Part shown: positions 7,022-15,689 of the stretch, in pieces
Layout of the letters: each line of letters begins with the position of its first letter
Position numbering within the stretch: position 1 is the stretch's first letter
Origin: Corticicoccus populi
GTDB taxonomy: Bacteria > Bacillota > Bacilli > Staphylococcales > Salinicoccaceae
Length of the DNA: 64,000 bases
Reading direction: 5' to 3'
NCBI RefSeq assembly: GCF_042686195.1
Contig: NZ_JBHUOQ010000004.1
Coordinates: 186,001-250,000, forward strand
Position numbers and translations under genes: made by a program
Notes under the pieces: generated by a model
What the model was told of the DNA's origin: nothing
Database searches by the model: none
What the model saw: only the letters and a program-made list of their open reading frames with translations

Positions 7022-8095
7022 TTATTTCACCTCGTTTTCTTTAGTCAGTTCATATGCATCCCAGAGTCCCCACAGATACATAATGCCGAGTGCTCTGTCG
7101 TATAAACCGTATCCGGGTCTGCAGTCTTCATTCCATAAATGTCTGCCGTGATCCGGACGGGCATAGCCGGTAAAACCTGTTTCATGATATGCCTTTACGA
7201 CATCATCGATAGGCACTGAACCATCCTGTGTTCTGTGAGATGTTTCAATGAAGTCCGAATTATCATACCGTCTCACATTTCTGATGTGCGCAAATGCAAT
7301 GCGGCTGCTGAAACGTCTGATGATTTTCGGAATATCATTCTGAGGATTGGCTCCGAGTGAACCACTGCAGAGCGTAATACAGTGAGACGGGCTGTCTGAA
7401 ATAGACAGGTAACGCTCCACTGCTTTCTCACTCACAATAATTCTCGGCAGGTCAAATACCGGCCATGGCGGATCATCCGGATGTATTGCAAGTTTAACCC
7501 CTTCTTCTTCTGCCACAGGCAGAACTTCACCGAGAAAATATTCAAGGTTCGCCCACAAATCCTCATCACTGACTGACTTATATGCTTCAAAAGAGTCCTT
7601 AATCACATCAAGACGTTCCGGTTCCCAGCCCGGCATGGAATAACCTGAACCAATGGTCTGTTTAAATAAATCATCCGGATTCATATTTTTTACTTTTTCA
7701 TGCTCATAAAATAATGCTGTAGAACCGTCCTCCAGTTCCTTGAATAAATCCGTTCGTGTCCAGTCAAATACCGGCATAAAGTTGAAACATACGACCTTCG
7801 CACCGATTTTGGCAACGTTACGCAGACTCTCCTTATAATTTTCAATGTATTGATCACGGCTTGAGAGCCCGAGCTTTATATCTTCATGAACATTAATACT
7901 CTCCACCACATCAAGATGGAAACCATACTGATCAGCCTGTTTTTTCACTTCCAAAATCTCATCCAACGGCCATACTTCGCCGGCAGCTTTATCATGCAGT
8001 GCCCAGACGAGTCCTTCTACACCAGGGATTTGTTTAATTTGAGATAACGATACAGAGTCGTTACCTTCACCGTACCATCTAAATGTCATTTTCAT
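7022..8095 (-). CDS. uxuA: Mannonate dehydratase UxuA
   Basis: UxuA (357 residues, as in Bacillus) dehydrates D-mannonate to 2-keto-3-deoxygluconate. It opens with the family signature MTFRWYGEGND and GVEGLVWALHD, and carries the metal-site residues of the xylose-isomerase-like fold: LAIHPDDPPWPVFDLPRI, CSGSLGANP, HIRNVRR and ARPDHGRHLW near the C-terminus. The start has an AAAGGAG site. It is followed after one base by uxuB and preceded by a zinc dehydrogenase, so it is within a single operon. No uxaC, kdgK or kdgA is present here; these steps must be elsewhere. Confidence 0.96.
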   Translation of the reverse strand: MKMTFRWYGEGNDSVSLSQIKQIPGVEGLVWALHDKAAGEVWPLDEILEVKKQADQYGFHLDVVESINVHEDIKLGLSSRDQYIENYKESLRNVAKIGAKVVCFNFMPVFDWTRTDLFKELEDGSTALFYEHEKVKNMNPDDLFKQTIGSGYSMPGWEPERLDVIKDSFEAYKSVSDEDLWANLEYFLGEVLPVAEEEGVKLAIHPDDPPWPVFDLPRIIVSEKAVERYLSISDSPSHCITLCSGSLGANPQNDIPKIIRRFSSRIAFAHIRNVRRYDNSDFIETSHRTQDGSVPIDDVVKAYHETGFTGYARPDHGRHLWNEDCRPGYGLYDRALGIMYLWGLWDAYELTKENEVK

Positions 8096-8115
8096 TATGC
8101 ATACTCCTTTGCCAG

Positions 8116-9132
8116 TTAAAATGTCAGTACTATTTTTCTTACTGCTTCAGGTGAATCCTCAAGCAGTTGAAACGCTTCTTTTACATTATCTATTGAAAAA
8201 CGATGGGATATAATCTGAGCGGGATCAATAATCCCTTGATTTACCTGTTCTATCACTTTAGGAAATTGGTGTGTCTGCAGTCTCGACCCTGATACCTTTA
8301 ATTCTTTTTTCGTCAGCAGAAGAGAAGGGATAGCTGAGGCCGAGGCATTGAAGCCGAGTGTAACTACTCTTCCTGCTATTGATGCGGATTCAACTGCCTG
8401 TTCGAATGTCTGCGGCAGTCCAACAGCATCAATCACGACATTGGCAAGCTCTCCTTCAGTCAGCCTTTCAATTTCTTTCGCAACATCTGTTTCAGCAGGC
8501 TGAATGACAGCATCTGCACCAATTGATTCGGCATAATCCAGCCTTGACTGATTAAAATCAGAAATAAACACCTTTGCGCCGAGTACTTTCGCCTGTATTA
8601 AGCAGGCAATCCCCGTCGGTCCTGCGCCAATAATCAAAACAGTATCGTCCTTCCTTACTTCGCCCCGCATTGTGGCCTGGGCACCTATTGTCATCGGTTC
8701 AATAAGTGCCGCCTGTTCACTTGAGATACGCGGATCAATTTTATGCCAGTTCGCCTGATCAGCTGCCAGATATTCTGACATCCCGCCTTCAATATGAACG
8801 CCGAAGACCTCCAATTCCTCACATACATTCGGTTGATTATTACGGCACGCATAACATGTGCCGCAGGATTTAATCGGTTCAAGACAGACAAGGTCTCCCG
8901 GTTTCAGGTTCGTCACCTCGTCACCGGTTTCTTCTACAATACCGGATACCTCATGACCGATGACTCTCGGGTAGACAGTAAACGGATTACTGCCGTGATA
9001 TATATGAACGTCAGACCCGCAGATGCCTGCATTCTTCACTTTCACCAATACATCACCGGCAGATTTAATCTCCGGCTTTTCAATGTCAACAATGTCCAGT
9101 TTCCCGGGTGATTCAACTTGTACTGCTCTCAT
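8116..9132 (-). CDS. Zinc-binding alcohol dehydrogenase (YjmD/RspB-like; possibly L-gulonate 5-dehydrogenase)
   Basis: This 338-residue medium-chain dehydrogenase has the catalytic zinc motif AGICGSDVHIYHG, GHEVSG (zinc-binding His/Glu), a structural-zinc loop with four cysteines (SCGTCYACRNNQPNVC) and the NAD fold GAGPTGIACL. It is closest by eye to YjmD and RspB, which stand beside uxuA in other genomes. In some bacteria these enzymes oxidise L-gulonate or L-galactonate to a keto-acid that enters the UxuB/UxuA route. Position between the TRAP transporter and uxuA supports such a job, but the substrate cannot be read from sequence. It starts with ATG behind AAGGAG. Confidence 0.8.
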   Translation of the reverse strand: MRAVQVESPGKLDIVDIEKPEIKSAGDVLVKVKNAGICGSDVHIYHGSNPFTVYPRVIGHEVSGIVEETGDEVTNLKPGDLVCLEPIKSCGTCYACRNNQPNVCEELEVFGVHIEGGMSEYLAADQANWHKIDPRISSEQAALIEPMTIGAQATMRGEVRKDDTVLIIGAGPTGIACLIQAKVLGAKVFISDFNQSRLDYAESIGADAVIQPAETDVAKEIERLTEGELANVVIDAVGLPQTFEQAVESASIAGRVVTLGFNASASAIPSLLLTKKELKVSGSRLQTHQFPKVIEQVNQGIIDPAQIISHRFSIDNVKEAFQLLEDSPEAVRKIVLTF

Positions 9133-9151
9133 TATTCATGCTCCTTTTCCA

Positions 9152-10426
9152 TTATTCAAATAATCCTGGTAAAAATAAAGATAACGACGGTATAAATGCT
9201 ACGATGACAAGTACAATAACCGCGATTGCAAAGTAGGGAATCAACTCTTTAACCGTAGTCGTAATACGTACTTTCGCAAACGATGAAGCGACAAACAGGC
9301 ACACGCCGACCGGCGGTGTAGATAAACCAATCATCAATGCAAGCACCATAACCACTCCGAAGTGAATAGGGTCCATACCAATACTTTCCGCTACAGGAAG
9401 CAGTACCGGGAATAAAATCACAAGTGCCGCGATAGTCTCCATAAACATGCCGACAATCAGCAGCAGCACAATGATTAGTAACGTTACTAATATAGGATTC
9501 TCAGTCACTGAAAGAATACTGTCCGCAATCAATAAAGGCACACCTTCTGCCACCAGAATCCAGCCGAATGTATTTGCAAGTGCGACAAGCAGAATAATAG
9601 ATGCAGTCGTTCTTAAAGTACTCATTAATATTTGTGGTATTTCATTAAATTTTAATTCTTTATAAACAAACTTACCGACAATAAAAGCATATATCACACA
9701 GACAATCGCAGCTTCAGTAGGTGTGAAATACCCGCCTAAAATCCCCCAAAGTATAATGACAACCATCAATAATGCCCAGAAAGCACCTAAAAAACTTTTG
9801 GCTATTACACCGGCTGACTGTTTCTCCCCTTTAGGATAATTTCTTTTTACTGAAATTAAATACGTCACTATAAGAAAACCGACAGACAATAGAACACCTG
9901 GAATTGCTCCTGCTAAAAATAAATCCCCAATCGATATACTTGCCAGAGTCCCTATAATAATCATCGGCAGCGACGGCGGCAGCATCGGACCGACTGTTGA
10001 TGATATTGATGTTACAGCCGCTGAGAACCCAGCACCGTATCCCTGTTTTTTCATCGCTGGAATCATTACGGAACCAATACTCGCAGTATCGGATAATGCT
10101 GTTCCTGATATCCCTCCAAAACCGAGAGATGAAGCAACGTTAGTTAGAGCAAGACCGCCCCGGATATGTCCAACCAACGCATTCGCAAAATCGATAATCC
10201 GATTGGTAATACCGCCGGCATTCATCAAATTACCAGCAAGTATAAATGCGGGTATTGCAAGCATTACAAATGAATCAAGACCCGCAAACATAGTCTGCGG
10301 AATAACGGTGAGCGGTACACCCGCAACAAACAGGTAGATTAATGCTGAAAGCCCTAAACTAAAAGCAATCGGGATACCGACAGCGATGAATAACAAGAAT
10401 AGTCCAACCACAAGTAACGCCATCAT
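9152..10426 (-). CDS. dctM: TRAP transporter large permease (DctM)
   Basis: DctM (424 residues) is the sodium-coupled translocating subunit of a tripartite TRAP importer. It has about a dozen hydrophobic helices and the family's conserved glycine/proline segments: GIPIAFSLG near the start, GGISGTALSDTASIGSVMIPAM and STVGPMLPPSLPMIIIG in the middle, and MIGLSTPPVGVCLFV near the end. It overlaps dctQ by four bases (ATGA type), so the two are coupled. It sits between the small permease and the sugar-acid dehydrogenase, so its substrate is most likely a hexuronate or aldonate. Confidence 0.93.
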   Translation of the reverse strand: MMALLVVGLFLLFIAVGIPIAFSLGLSALIYLFVAGVPLTVIPQTMFAGLDSFVMLAIPAFILAGNLMNAGGITNRIIDFANALVGHIRGGLALTNVASSLGFGGISGTALSDTASIGSVMIPAMKKQGYGAGFSAAVTSISSTVGPMLPPSLPMIIIGTLASISIGDLFLAGAIPGVLLSVGFLIVTYLISVKRNYPKGEKQSAGVIAKSFLGAFWALLMVVIILWGILGGYFTPTEAAIVCVIYAFIVGKFVYKELKFNEIPQILMSTLRTTASIILLVALANTFGWILVAEGVPLLIADSILSVTENPILVTLLIIVLLLIVGMFMETIAALVILFPVLLPVAESIGMDPIHFGVVMVLALMIGLSTPPVGVCLFVASSFAKVRITTTVKELIPYFAIAVIVLVIVAFIPSLSLFLPGLFE

Positions 10427-10908
10427 ATCTCATCAATCTCCTTTCCCTGTATGTTATTTTGGTAACGATCAATTATATATGTTATCGAATATACAAAAAG
10501 TAGAACTGCAAGTAATGGAATTGCTGCATAGGCATAGGCCATGAGAAAACCTAAAGTCGGAGAATAAAAATCCAGCCCAAGATTAAACAGGGTAATACTG
10601 TATATAAACAGCACAATCGAGAATACGGCGACTGCCCCTGCAATAACACTCTCATAGATTCTCTGTCCCTTTTCAGGAAGGGCTGTAACCAGCATGTCTA
10701 CAGTGATAAACTCATTTCTCCGGAGGGCAAGCGGTGCTGCAGTAACCATTGAATAAACAAATAAGTATCTGGATAATTCTTCTGTCCATACAAAATCATA
10801 CGGGAAGTAACGACTCAATATTTGAATGACAACCACCACTATTAAAGAAGTGAACAGCAACATAGAGATAATCCCCAGTATCTTATCAACCTGATTCATT
10901 ATTTTCAT
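10423..10908 (-). CDS. dctQ: TRAP transporter small permease (DctQ)
   Basis: This 161-residue protein has four membrane helices and the DctQ pattern of a first helix, then FVWTEELSRYLFVYSMVTAAPLALRR, with the conserved W-T-E-E-L-x-R element. It supports the large permease and docks the binding protein. It is coupled at both ends: its start overlaps the dctP stop and its stop overlaps the dctM start. Confidence 0.92.
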   Translation of the reverse strand: MKIMNQVDKILGIISMLLFTSLIVVVVIQILSRYFPYDFVWTEELSRYLFVYSMVTAAPLALRRNEFITVDMLVTALPEKGQRIYESVIAGAVAVFSIVLFIYSITLFNLGLDFYSPTLGFLMAYAYAAIPLLAVLLFVYSITYIIDRYQNNIQGKEIDEI

Positions 10909-11927
10909 TCTGCATCACCTCCGTTTCCGCTCTCTAGTATAGCGTTGTAAAGCTCTAACTGTTCATCATTAAAGTATGACTCCAGTGCAGGCATCATGGC
11001 CTCTCTCATCGCATCCTGGTCAACCTGATTATTAAATTCAACCCCGGTTTCTTCAAGTGCTGTCCTGACAGTCTCTGCTTCTTCCTCCAGCAAATCCTGT
11101 GAATATACTTTTGCTTCTTCAGCCGCTTCAAGTACTGCCCGCTGCTGATCTTCAGGCAGTGCCTCCAGCTGCTCAGAGCCGACAACAACATATATCCATG
11201 ACCTTACATGCTCAGTCTCATTAATGTAGTCCTGCACTTCATAAAAACCACTGCTTCTGATTAAATCGTTCGGGTTTTCCTGACCGTCAATCACACCCTG
11301 CTGCAGTGCGGTAAACACCTCGCTCAGACTAATAACCTGAGGCTGTGCGCCGGCCTGTGACCATGCATCGAGAAATAAAGGTACATTCGGTACACGCATT
11401 GAGAACCCGCGCAGATCATCCGGATGATTAATAGGGTAGTTGGATGTCAGATTTCTTGGTTCTCTCTCCATATAAAACAACGGCGTCAGACCAACATCTT
11501 TTTTGATATCGTTTTCAATTTTCTCGCCAAGATCACCTTCTATGACTCTTCTCATATGCTCCTGGCTGTCAAAAGCATACGGAACTGCGAGCATCACTGC
11601 ATTAGGCGACCATACTTCCAGCGTTTCACCTGTAATCGTTAAATCTGTTGCGCCGTATCTAATCGAGTTGATATTATCCACTTCACTCCCAAGCTGACTG
11701 TTCGGAAAAATCTCAATCTGCACTTTACCATCTGTCTTCTCGTCCACTAAATCTGCAAATTCAACTGCGGTTCTGTGCCACAGGTGATTGCCGTCCGATA
11801 TATGTGTCATTTTCCAGTGGGTGACACCACTTTCATCAGTTTTACCTGCACTTGCGGAACCAGAGTCTTCCGAGCATGCCGATAAAAATGATAACGCTGC
11901 CAAAACAGCCAGTGTAAATCTTTTCAT
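10905..11927 (-). CDS. dctP: TRAP transporter substrate-binding lipoprotein (DctP)
   Basis: DctP (340 residues) captures the substrate outside the cell. It has a lipoprotein signal ending at Cys18 (LSAC), then a DctP fold with the typical segments WHRTAVEFADLVDEKTDGKVQIEIFPNSQLG, RVPNVPLFLDAW and QQGVIDGQENP. The arginine near position 160-165 (MREPRNLTS...FSMRVPNV) is where the carboxylate of the ligand usually binds. It follows the GntR regulator by 19 bases with an AGGAGG site, so it is the second gene of the operon. Confidence 0.93.
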   Translation of the reverse strand: MKRFTLAVLAALSFLSACSEDSGSASAGKTDESGVTHWKMTHISDGNHLWHRTAVEFADLVDEKTDGKVQIEIFPNSQLGSEVDNINSIRYGATDLTITGETLEVWSPNAVMLAVPYAFDSQEHMRRVIEGDLGEKIENDIKKDVGLTPLFYMEREPRNLTSNYPINHPDDLRGFSMRVPNVPLFLDAWSQAGAQPQVISLSEVFTALQQGVIDGQENPNDLIRSSGFYEVQDYINETEHVRSWIYVVVGSEQLEALPEDQQRAVLEAAEEAKVYSQDLLEEEAETVRTALEETGVEFNNQVDQDAMREAMMPALESYFNDEQLELYNAILESGNGGDAE

Positions 11928-11946
11928 CTTTAAAATCTCCTCCTCT

Positions 11947-12621
11947 TTAAATAAAATATTCCGGATACTCTTTTTTCAACTGTTTCTGATCATATTTCAA
12001 AAGCGATAAATGCTTACGAACAAGCGAGTCTGAGCTTTCTGCGTCCTTGTTTTTAACCGCCTCAAGCAAATCTTCATGCTGTTCTACTAAAATTCTCCAA
12101 TTGAGTTTCATTGTCAGGCTGAGCTTTCTGAGTCTGCTTGAATGCACATCCATCTTCTGAATCATTTTCCAGACACGGGATTTATCCACACTTTGTGCGA
12201 CAAGTTCATGAAATTGTTTATCGAGCATGAATAATGTCTCTTCATCATTATTATCTCTTGCCCATCTTTGGTCATTTAAATTTTTTTCCAGATTTTTTAT
12301 GTAAATACCGTCAATTTCACTCTGACATGCCAGTTTAAAAATACCGAGTTCTGCCTGTTCTCTCAGGAATCTCGCTTCTTCTACATGATCTAAATCAATC
12401 AGTGCAACAAATGAACCTCTTTGAGGAAGGACTGTTAAAAGTTCATCTTCTGTTAATCTCAAAAATGCTTCCCTGACAGGTGTACGGCTGACCTCAAGTT
12501 CTTCTGATATCTCTTTTTCCGATATTGCAGACCCCGGCGGCAGCTCAAGCTGCATAATCGATTCTCTTAAAGAATCGTATACAAAATCACGGGTAGACAC
12601 CTTATATTTTTTCATTTTCAT
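11947..12621 (-). CDS. GntR/FadR-family regulator of the uronate operon
   Basis: The protein (224 residues) has an N-terminal winged helix with the GntR signature (LPPGSAISEKEISEELEVSRTPVREAFLRL, within residues 25-60) and a C-terminal all-helical FCD domain. That domain contains the metal/ligand histidines of the FadR subfamily (FLLDKQFHELVA and EQHEDLLEAV). It is the first gene of the TRAP/uxuAB operon and faces a divergent dehydrogenase across a long inverted repeat, so it most likely represses both directions until a sugar acid binds. The start is ATG at 12619-12621 behind AGGAGGG; the longer frame lacks a ribosome site. Confidence 0.9.
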   Translation of the reverse strand: MKMKKYKVSTRDFVYDSLRESIMQLELPPGSAISEKEISEELEVSRTPVREAFLRLTEDELLTVLPQRGSFVALIDLDHVEEARFLREQAELGIFKLACQSEIDGIYIKNLEKNLNDQRWARDNNDEETLFMLDKQFHELVAQSVDKSRVWKMIQKMDVHSSRLRKLSLTMKLNWRILVEQHEDLLEAVKNKDAESSDSLVRKHLSLLKYDQKQLKKEYPEYFI

Positions 12622-12652
12622 TACAATCCCTCCTGACAAAATTTATATTACC

Positions 12653-12678
12653 ATACTACCATACAAGTATGCTAGTAT
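12653..12678. promoter_or_regulatory. 26-bp inverted repeat, probable GntR operator
   Basis: ATACTACCATAC (12653-12664) and GTATGCTAGTAT (12667-12678) are inverted copies with one mismatch, around a two-base centre. Each arm also repeats ATAC/GTAT internally. It lies between the divergent regulator and Ldh2-family genes and overlaps TATAAA (12676-12681) for the latter, as expected for a shared repressor site. Confidence 0.75.
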
Positions 12679-12717
12679 AAATGAAACCCCTTCCAAAAAT
12701 AATCAAGGAGGATAAAC

Positions 12718-13731
12718 ATGATAGACTACAACGATTTATTCAAACGTACTCAGTATATTTTTAACAAACACGGAGTGGAGGAGGATATTTCCGAAACAAT
12801 TGCAGATGTTTTGACACATGCAAATTTAAGAGGCGTAGACTCTCACGGTGTACTAAGAGTCAGCCATTATATTAATAGATTGAGAAAAGGAGGCATCAAT
12901 CCATCTCCTGACTACGATATCCAGAAAACATCCAGTTCAACATATACTTTTGACGGAGATAACGGTTTTGGTCATCATATTTCCAAAGAAGCAATGAAAA
13001 CAGCGGTGACTTCTGCAAAAAATGAGGGCGTAGGGGCAGTTGCAGTAAAAAACAGCAGCCACTGCGGTGCTCTGTCCTATTTTGTCGAACAGGCTGCTAA
13101 TGAAGATTTAATCGGCATTGCGATGACCCACACTGATAAAATTGTTACCCCTTACGGTTCAAGCGAAGCATTTTTTGGTACTAATCCTATTGCATTTGCT
13201 TTTCCTGCCAGAGAGGAGAACTCTGTAATTCTTGATTTTGCGACAAGCACTGTTGCCCTCGGAAAAATATTAGATGCGAAAGAACGGGGCGTATCAATTC
13301 CAGAATCATGGGGGGTGGACAAAAATGGACACCCAACTGAAAGTCCTGATGAAGTCATCTCTTTATCACCATTCGGCGGTCCGAAAGGCTATGGTCTTGC
13401 AATGGTAGTGGAGATTTTTTCGGCACTGCTTACAGGTGCCGCCTTCGGACCTCACGTCTCTAAAATGTACGGAGATTATGATAAAAACCGGGAACTCGGT
13501 CATTTTTTCATGGCCGTGGATCCTTCGAAATTCCTGCCTGTCGAAATGTTTACATCCAGACTCGACCAAATGATTCGTGAAATCAGGAATACTGCACCCG
13601 CAAAAGGTATTGAACAAGTCTATGTACCAGGTGATATAGAAATGCTGACTGCCTCAAAAAGAAAAGCAGATGGTATTCCGCTGCCGGACTCCGTAATGAA
13701 TTTCATTATGTCCGAAAGCTCTGAACTATAG
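12718..13731 (+). CDS. Ldh2-family malate/lactate-type dehydrogenase (YjmC-like)
   Basis: This 337-residue NAD(P)-dependent oxidoreductase belongs to the Ldh2/ureidoglycolate/sulfolactate dehydrogenase family. Seen motifs are RGVDSHGVLR near residue 38-47, NSSHCGALSYF (about 110-120) and YGSSEAFFGTNPIAFAFP. The substrate is a 2-hydroxy (or keto) acid. Bacillus has the same family (YjmC) beside YjmD, UxuA and YjmF, so all four partners recur here, although this gene is divergent. It has an ideal AAGGAGG site and sits just after the operator. A precise reaction is not known; dehydrogenation of a sugar acid is a reasonable guess. Confidence 0.85.
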   Translation: MIDYNDLFKRTQYIFNKHGVEEDISETIADVLTHANLRGVDSHGVLRVSHYINRLRKGGINPSPDYDIQKTSSSTYTFDGDNGFGHHISKEAMKTAVTSAKNEGVGAVAVKNSSHCGALSYFVEQAANEDLIGIAMTHTDKIVTPYGSSEAFFGTNPIAFAFPAREENSVILDFATSTVALGKILDAKERGVSIPESWGVDKNGHPTESPDEVISLSPFGGPKGYGLAMVVEIFSALLTGAAFGPHVSKMYGDYDKNRELGHFFMAVDPSKFLPVEMFTSRLDQMIREIRNTAPAKGIEQVYVPGDIEMLTASKRKADGIPLPDSVMNFIMSESSEL

Positions 13732-13739
13732 ATATAAAG

Positions 13740-13778
13740 CGCCTGTCCGCACTTATTCTACACGCGGGCAGGCGTTTT
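13740..13778 (+). terminator. Intrinsic terminator of the Ldh2-family gene
   Basis: CGCCTGTCCGC (13740-13750) pairs with GCGGGCAGGCG (13764-13774) with one wobble, followed by TTTTAT. Confidence 0.88.
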
Positions 13779-13792
13779 ATATTTAAATAATT

Positions 13793-13817
13793 GTTTCTAT
13801 TTTATTTATTTGGGTAA
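13793..13817 (+). promoter_or_regulatory. Possible SigB-type promoter upstream of BCCT gene
   Basis: GTTTCT (13793-13798) and GGGTAA (13812-13817) are separated by 13 bases. The SigB consensus is GTTTAA-N12-15-GGGTAT, so the match is 4/6 and 5/6. An osmolyte carrier is a plausible SigB target, but the site lies about 195 bases before the gene, with hairpins in between. Confidence 0.35.
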
Positions 13818-13830
13818 GTGATTATAGACT

Positions 13831-13906
13831 TTACCTGTTAATGCAGACAGGTAACTTATTTTTACTGCCTTTAAAAGATTATTACAATACGCCTGCATGA
13901 AGGCGT
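13831..13906 (+). other. Two hairpins in the BCCT leader
   Basis: The first is TTACCTG (13831-13837) with CAGGTAA (13848-13854), followed by CTTATTTTTA, which could terminate transcription. The second is ACGCCT (13889-13894) with AGGCGT (13901-13906), followed by a weaker T-rich run. They may be back-up terminators for the upstream gene, or attenuators of the carrier gene. Confidence 0.45.
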
Positions 13907-14012
13907 TCATTCTTTAACTTTCAATTACCCGGTTGAATTATTACTGCATTGTATGATAGTATGGGCAAGTCGAAATATTATAATATGTAAAATTACACCT
14001 TAGGAGGATGTC

Positions 14013-15635
14013 ATGAATAATTCGGTAGAAAAACGTAAATTTTCGAAAGTTTTTATCTATTCGGCTATTGCCGTTGCAATTCTAGTATTATTGGGTGCCA
14101 TTTGGCCGGTGCAATTTAACAATATTGCCGGTTCTATATCAGGATGGATTACAGAGCATTTTGGCTGGTATTATATGATACTTACCACATTCATAGTATT
14201 TTTCTGTCTCTTCTTGATTTTGAGCCCCATTGGTAAATTAAAATTAGGTAAACCGGAAGACGAACCGGAATTCCGTACGATTTCCTGGCTGGCGATGCTC
14301 TTCAGTGCAGGTATGGGAATCGGACTCGTATTCTATGGTGCCTCTGAACCAATGTCACACTACATCGCACCTGCAGAGGCTGAGCCTGAAACACGTGCAG
14401 CTATACTCGACGCTATGCGTGGTTCTTTTCTGCACTGGGGTATCCATGCTTGGGCTATATACGGAGTTGTAGGTCTGTCACTTGCGTATTCTCAGTTTAG
14501 ACGCGGAGAAGTCGGATTACTTTCTAAAGCACTGCGCCCGATATTCGGGGACAGAGTTGATGGTGCACTTGGTGTTGCTATTGATGTTCTGGCTGTATTT
14601 GCAACTGTTGTCGGTGTTGCTGTTTCCCTTGGTGTCGGTGCACTTCAGATTAACGGCGGACTAAACTACTTATTCGGTATCCCGACTAACTTATTTGTAC
14701 AGGGTATCATCATTGTTATTGTAACTGCACTATTCCTTTACAGTGCCTGGAGCGGACTCAGTAAAGGTATCCAGTACTTGAGTAACGTCAACATGATTCT
14801 TGCGGGAATTCTGTTAATCGCTGTACTGATTATTGGTCCGACTATGCTGATTTTAAACATGATGACCAGCGGTACAGGTGCTTATCTGCAGTCATTCTTA
14901 TTTAACTCATTTGATGTAGCCGCACTGAACGACCAGAAAAATGCATGGATGGCTGACTGGACACTTTATTATTGGGGCTGGTGGATGAGCTGGAGTCCAT
15001 TCGTTGGTATCTTCATCGCCCGTGTGTCTAAAGGACGTACTATCCGCGAATTTATAGTTGCTGTTTTACTTGTACCAACAGTAATCGGTATTATCTGGTT
15101 TGCTGCATTTGGTATGACCGGAATTACAGCTGGTCAAGGTGCACCTGAAATATTTAGCCTTGCACCCGAACAGCAGTTATTCGCAGTATTTGATCAAATT
15201 CCTTTAGGACTAATCCTGTCGCTGATTGCTCTTGTGCTTATTGCATGTTTCTTTATCACATCAGCTGACTCGGCAACATTTGTTCTCGGTATGCAGACAT
15301 CATTCGGTTCACTTACACCATCAGGAAAAGTGAAAATTGTCTGGGGTCTTTCCCTCGCTGCAATCGCATTTATTCTGTTGTTTGCCGGCGGTGAAACAGG
15401 ACTTGATGCACTGCAGGCAGCTGCTATTACTGCAGCATTGCCATTCAGTATCGTTGTAATTCTGTTAATCGCAGCATTATACAAAGATGCGAACCAGGAA
15501 AGAAAATACCTGGGACTTACTATTACGCCGAACAAAGAAAGACTTCAGGATTACAGAGAAAATTCACCTGAGGAGCACGAAGAAGAAGTAAAAGCCTTCT
15601 TAGAACAGGAAGACGAGCCTCCAAGAGGTATCTAA
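14013..15635 (+). CDS. BCCT-family osmolyte transporter (betaine/choline/carnitine type)
   Basis: A 540-residue secondary transporter with 12 predicted helices. The BCCT hallmark is the tryptophan-rich helix-8 region, here DWTLYYWGWWMSWSPFVGIFIARVSKGRTIREF; the sodium-site glycine motif GMGIGLVFYGASEP comes earlier. The C-terminal tail is charged and acidic. It imports a trimethylammonium compound such as glycine betaine, driven by Na+ or H+, for osmoprotection. Exact substrate is unclear; it resembles OpuD. It is monocistronic, has an AGGAGG site, and ends in a strong terminator. A paralogue is at 46769-48382. Confidence 0.93.
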   Translation: MNNSVEKRKFSKVFIYSAIAVAILVLLGAIWPVQFNNIAGSISGWITEHFGWYYMILTTFIVFFCLFLILSPIGKLKLGKPEDEPEFRTISWLAMLFSAGMGIGLVFYGASEPMSHYIAPAEAEPETRAAILDAMRGSFLHWGIHAWAIYGVVGLSLAYSQFRRGEVGLLSKALRPIFGDRVDGALGVAIDVLAVFATVVGVAVSLGVGALQINGGLNYLFGIPTNLFVQGIIIVIVTALFLYSAWSGLSKGIQYLSNVNMILAGILLIAVLIIGPTMLILNMMTSGTGAYLQSFLFNSFDVAALNDQKNAWMADWTLYYWGWWMSWSPFVGIFIARVSKGRTIREFIVAVLLVPTVIGIIWFAAFGMTGITAGQGAPEIFSLAPEQQLFAVFDQIPLGLILSLIALVLIACFFITSADSATFVLGMQTSFGSLTPSGKVKIVWGLSLAAIAFILLFAGGETGLDALQAAAITAALPFSIVVILLIAALYKDANQERKYLGLTITPNKERLQDYRENSPEEHEEEVKAFLEQEDEPPRGI

Positions 15636-15649
15636 TTTTAAAAACAAAC

Positions 15650-15688
15650 AAAGAAGCACAGGAGTGAATCCTGTGCTTCTTTATTTTT
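15650..15688. terminator. Bidirectional intrinsic terminator
   Basis: AAAGAAGCACAGGA (15650-15663) pairs perfectly with TCCTGTGCTTCTTT (15669-15682), followed by ATTTTT. It serves the BCCT gene and, on the other strand, the methyltransferase gene whose stop is just beside it. Confidence 0.93.
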
Positions 15689-15689
15689 C

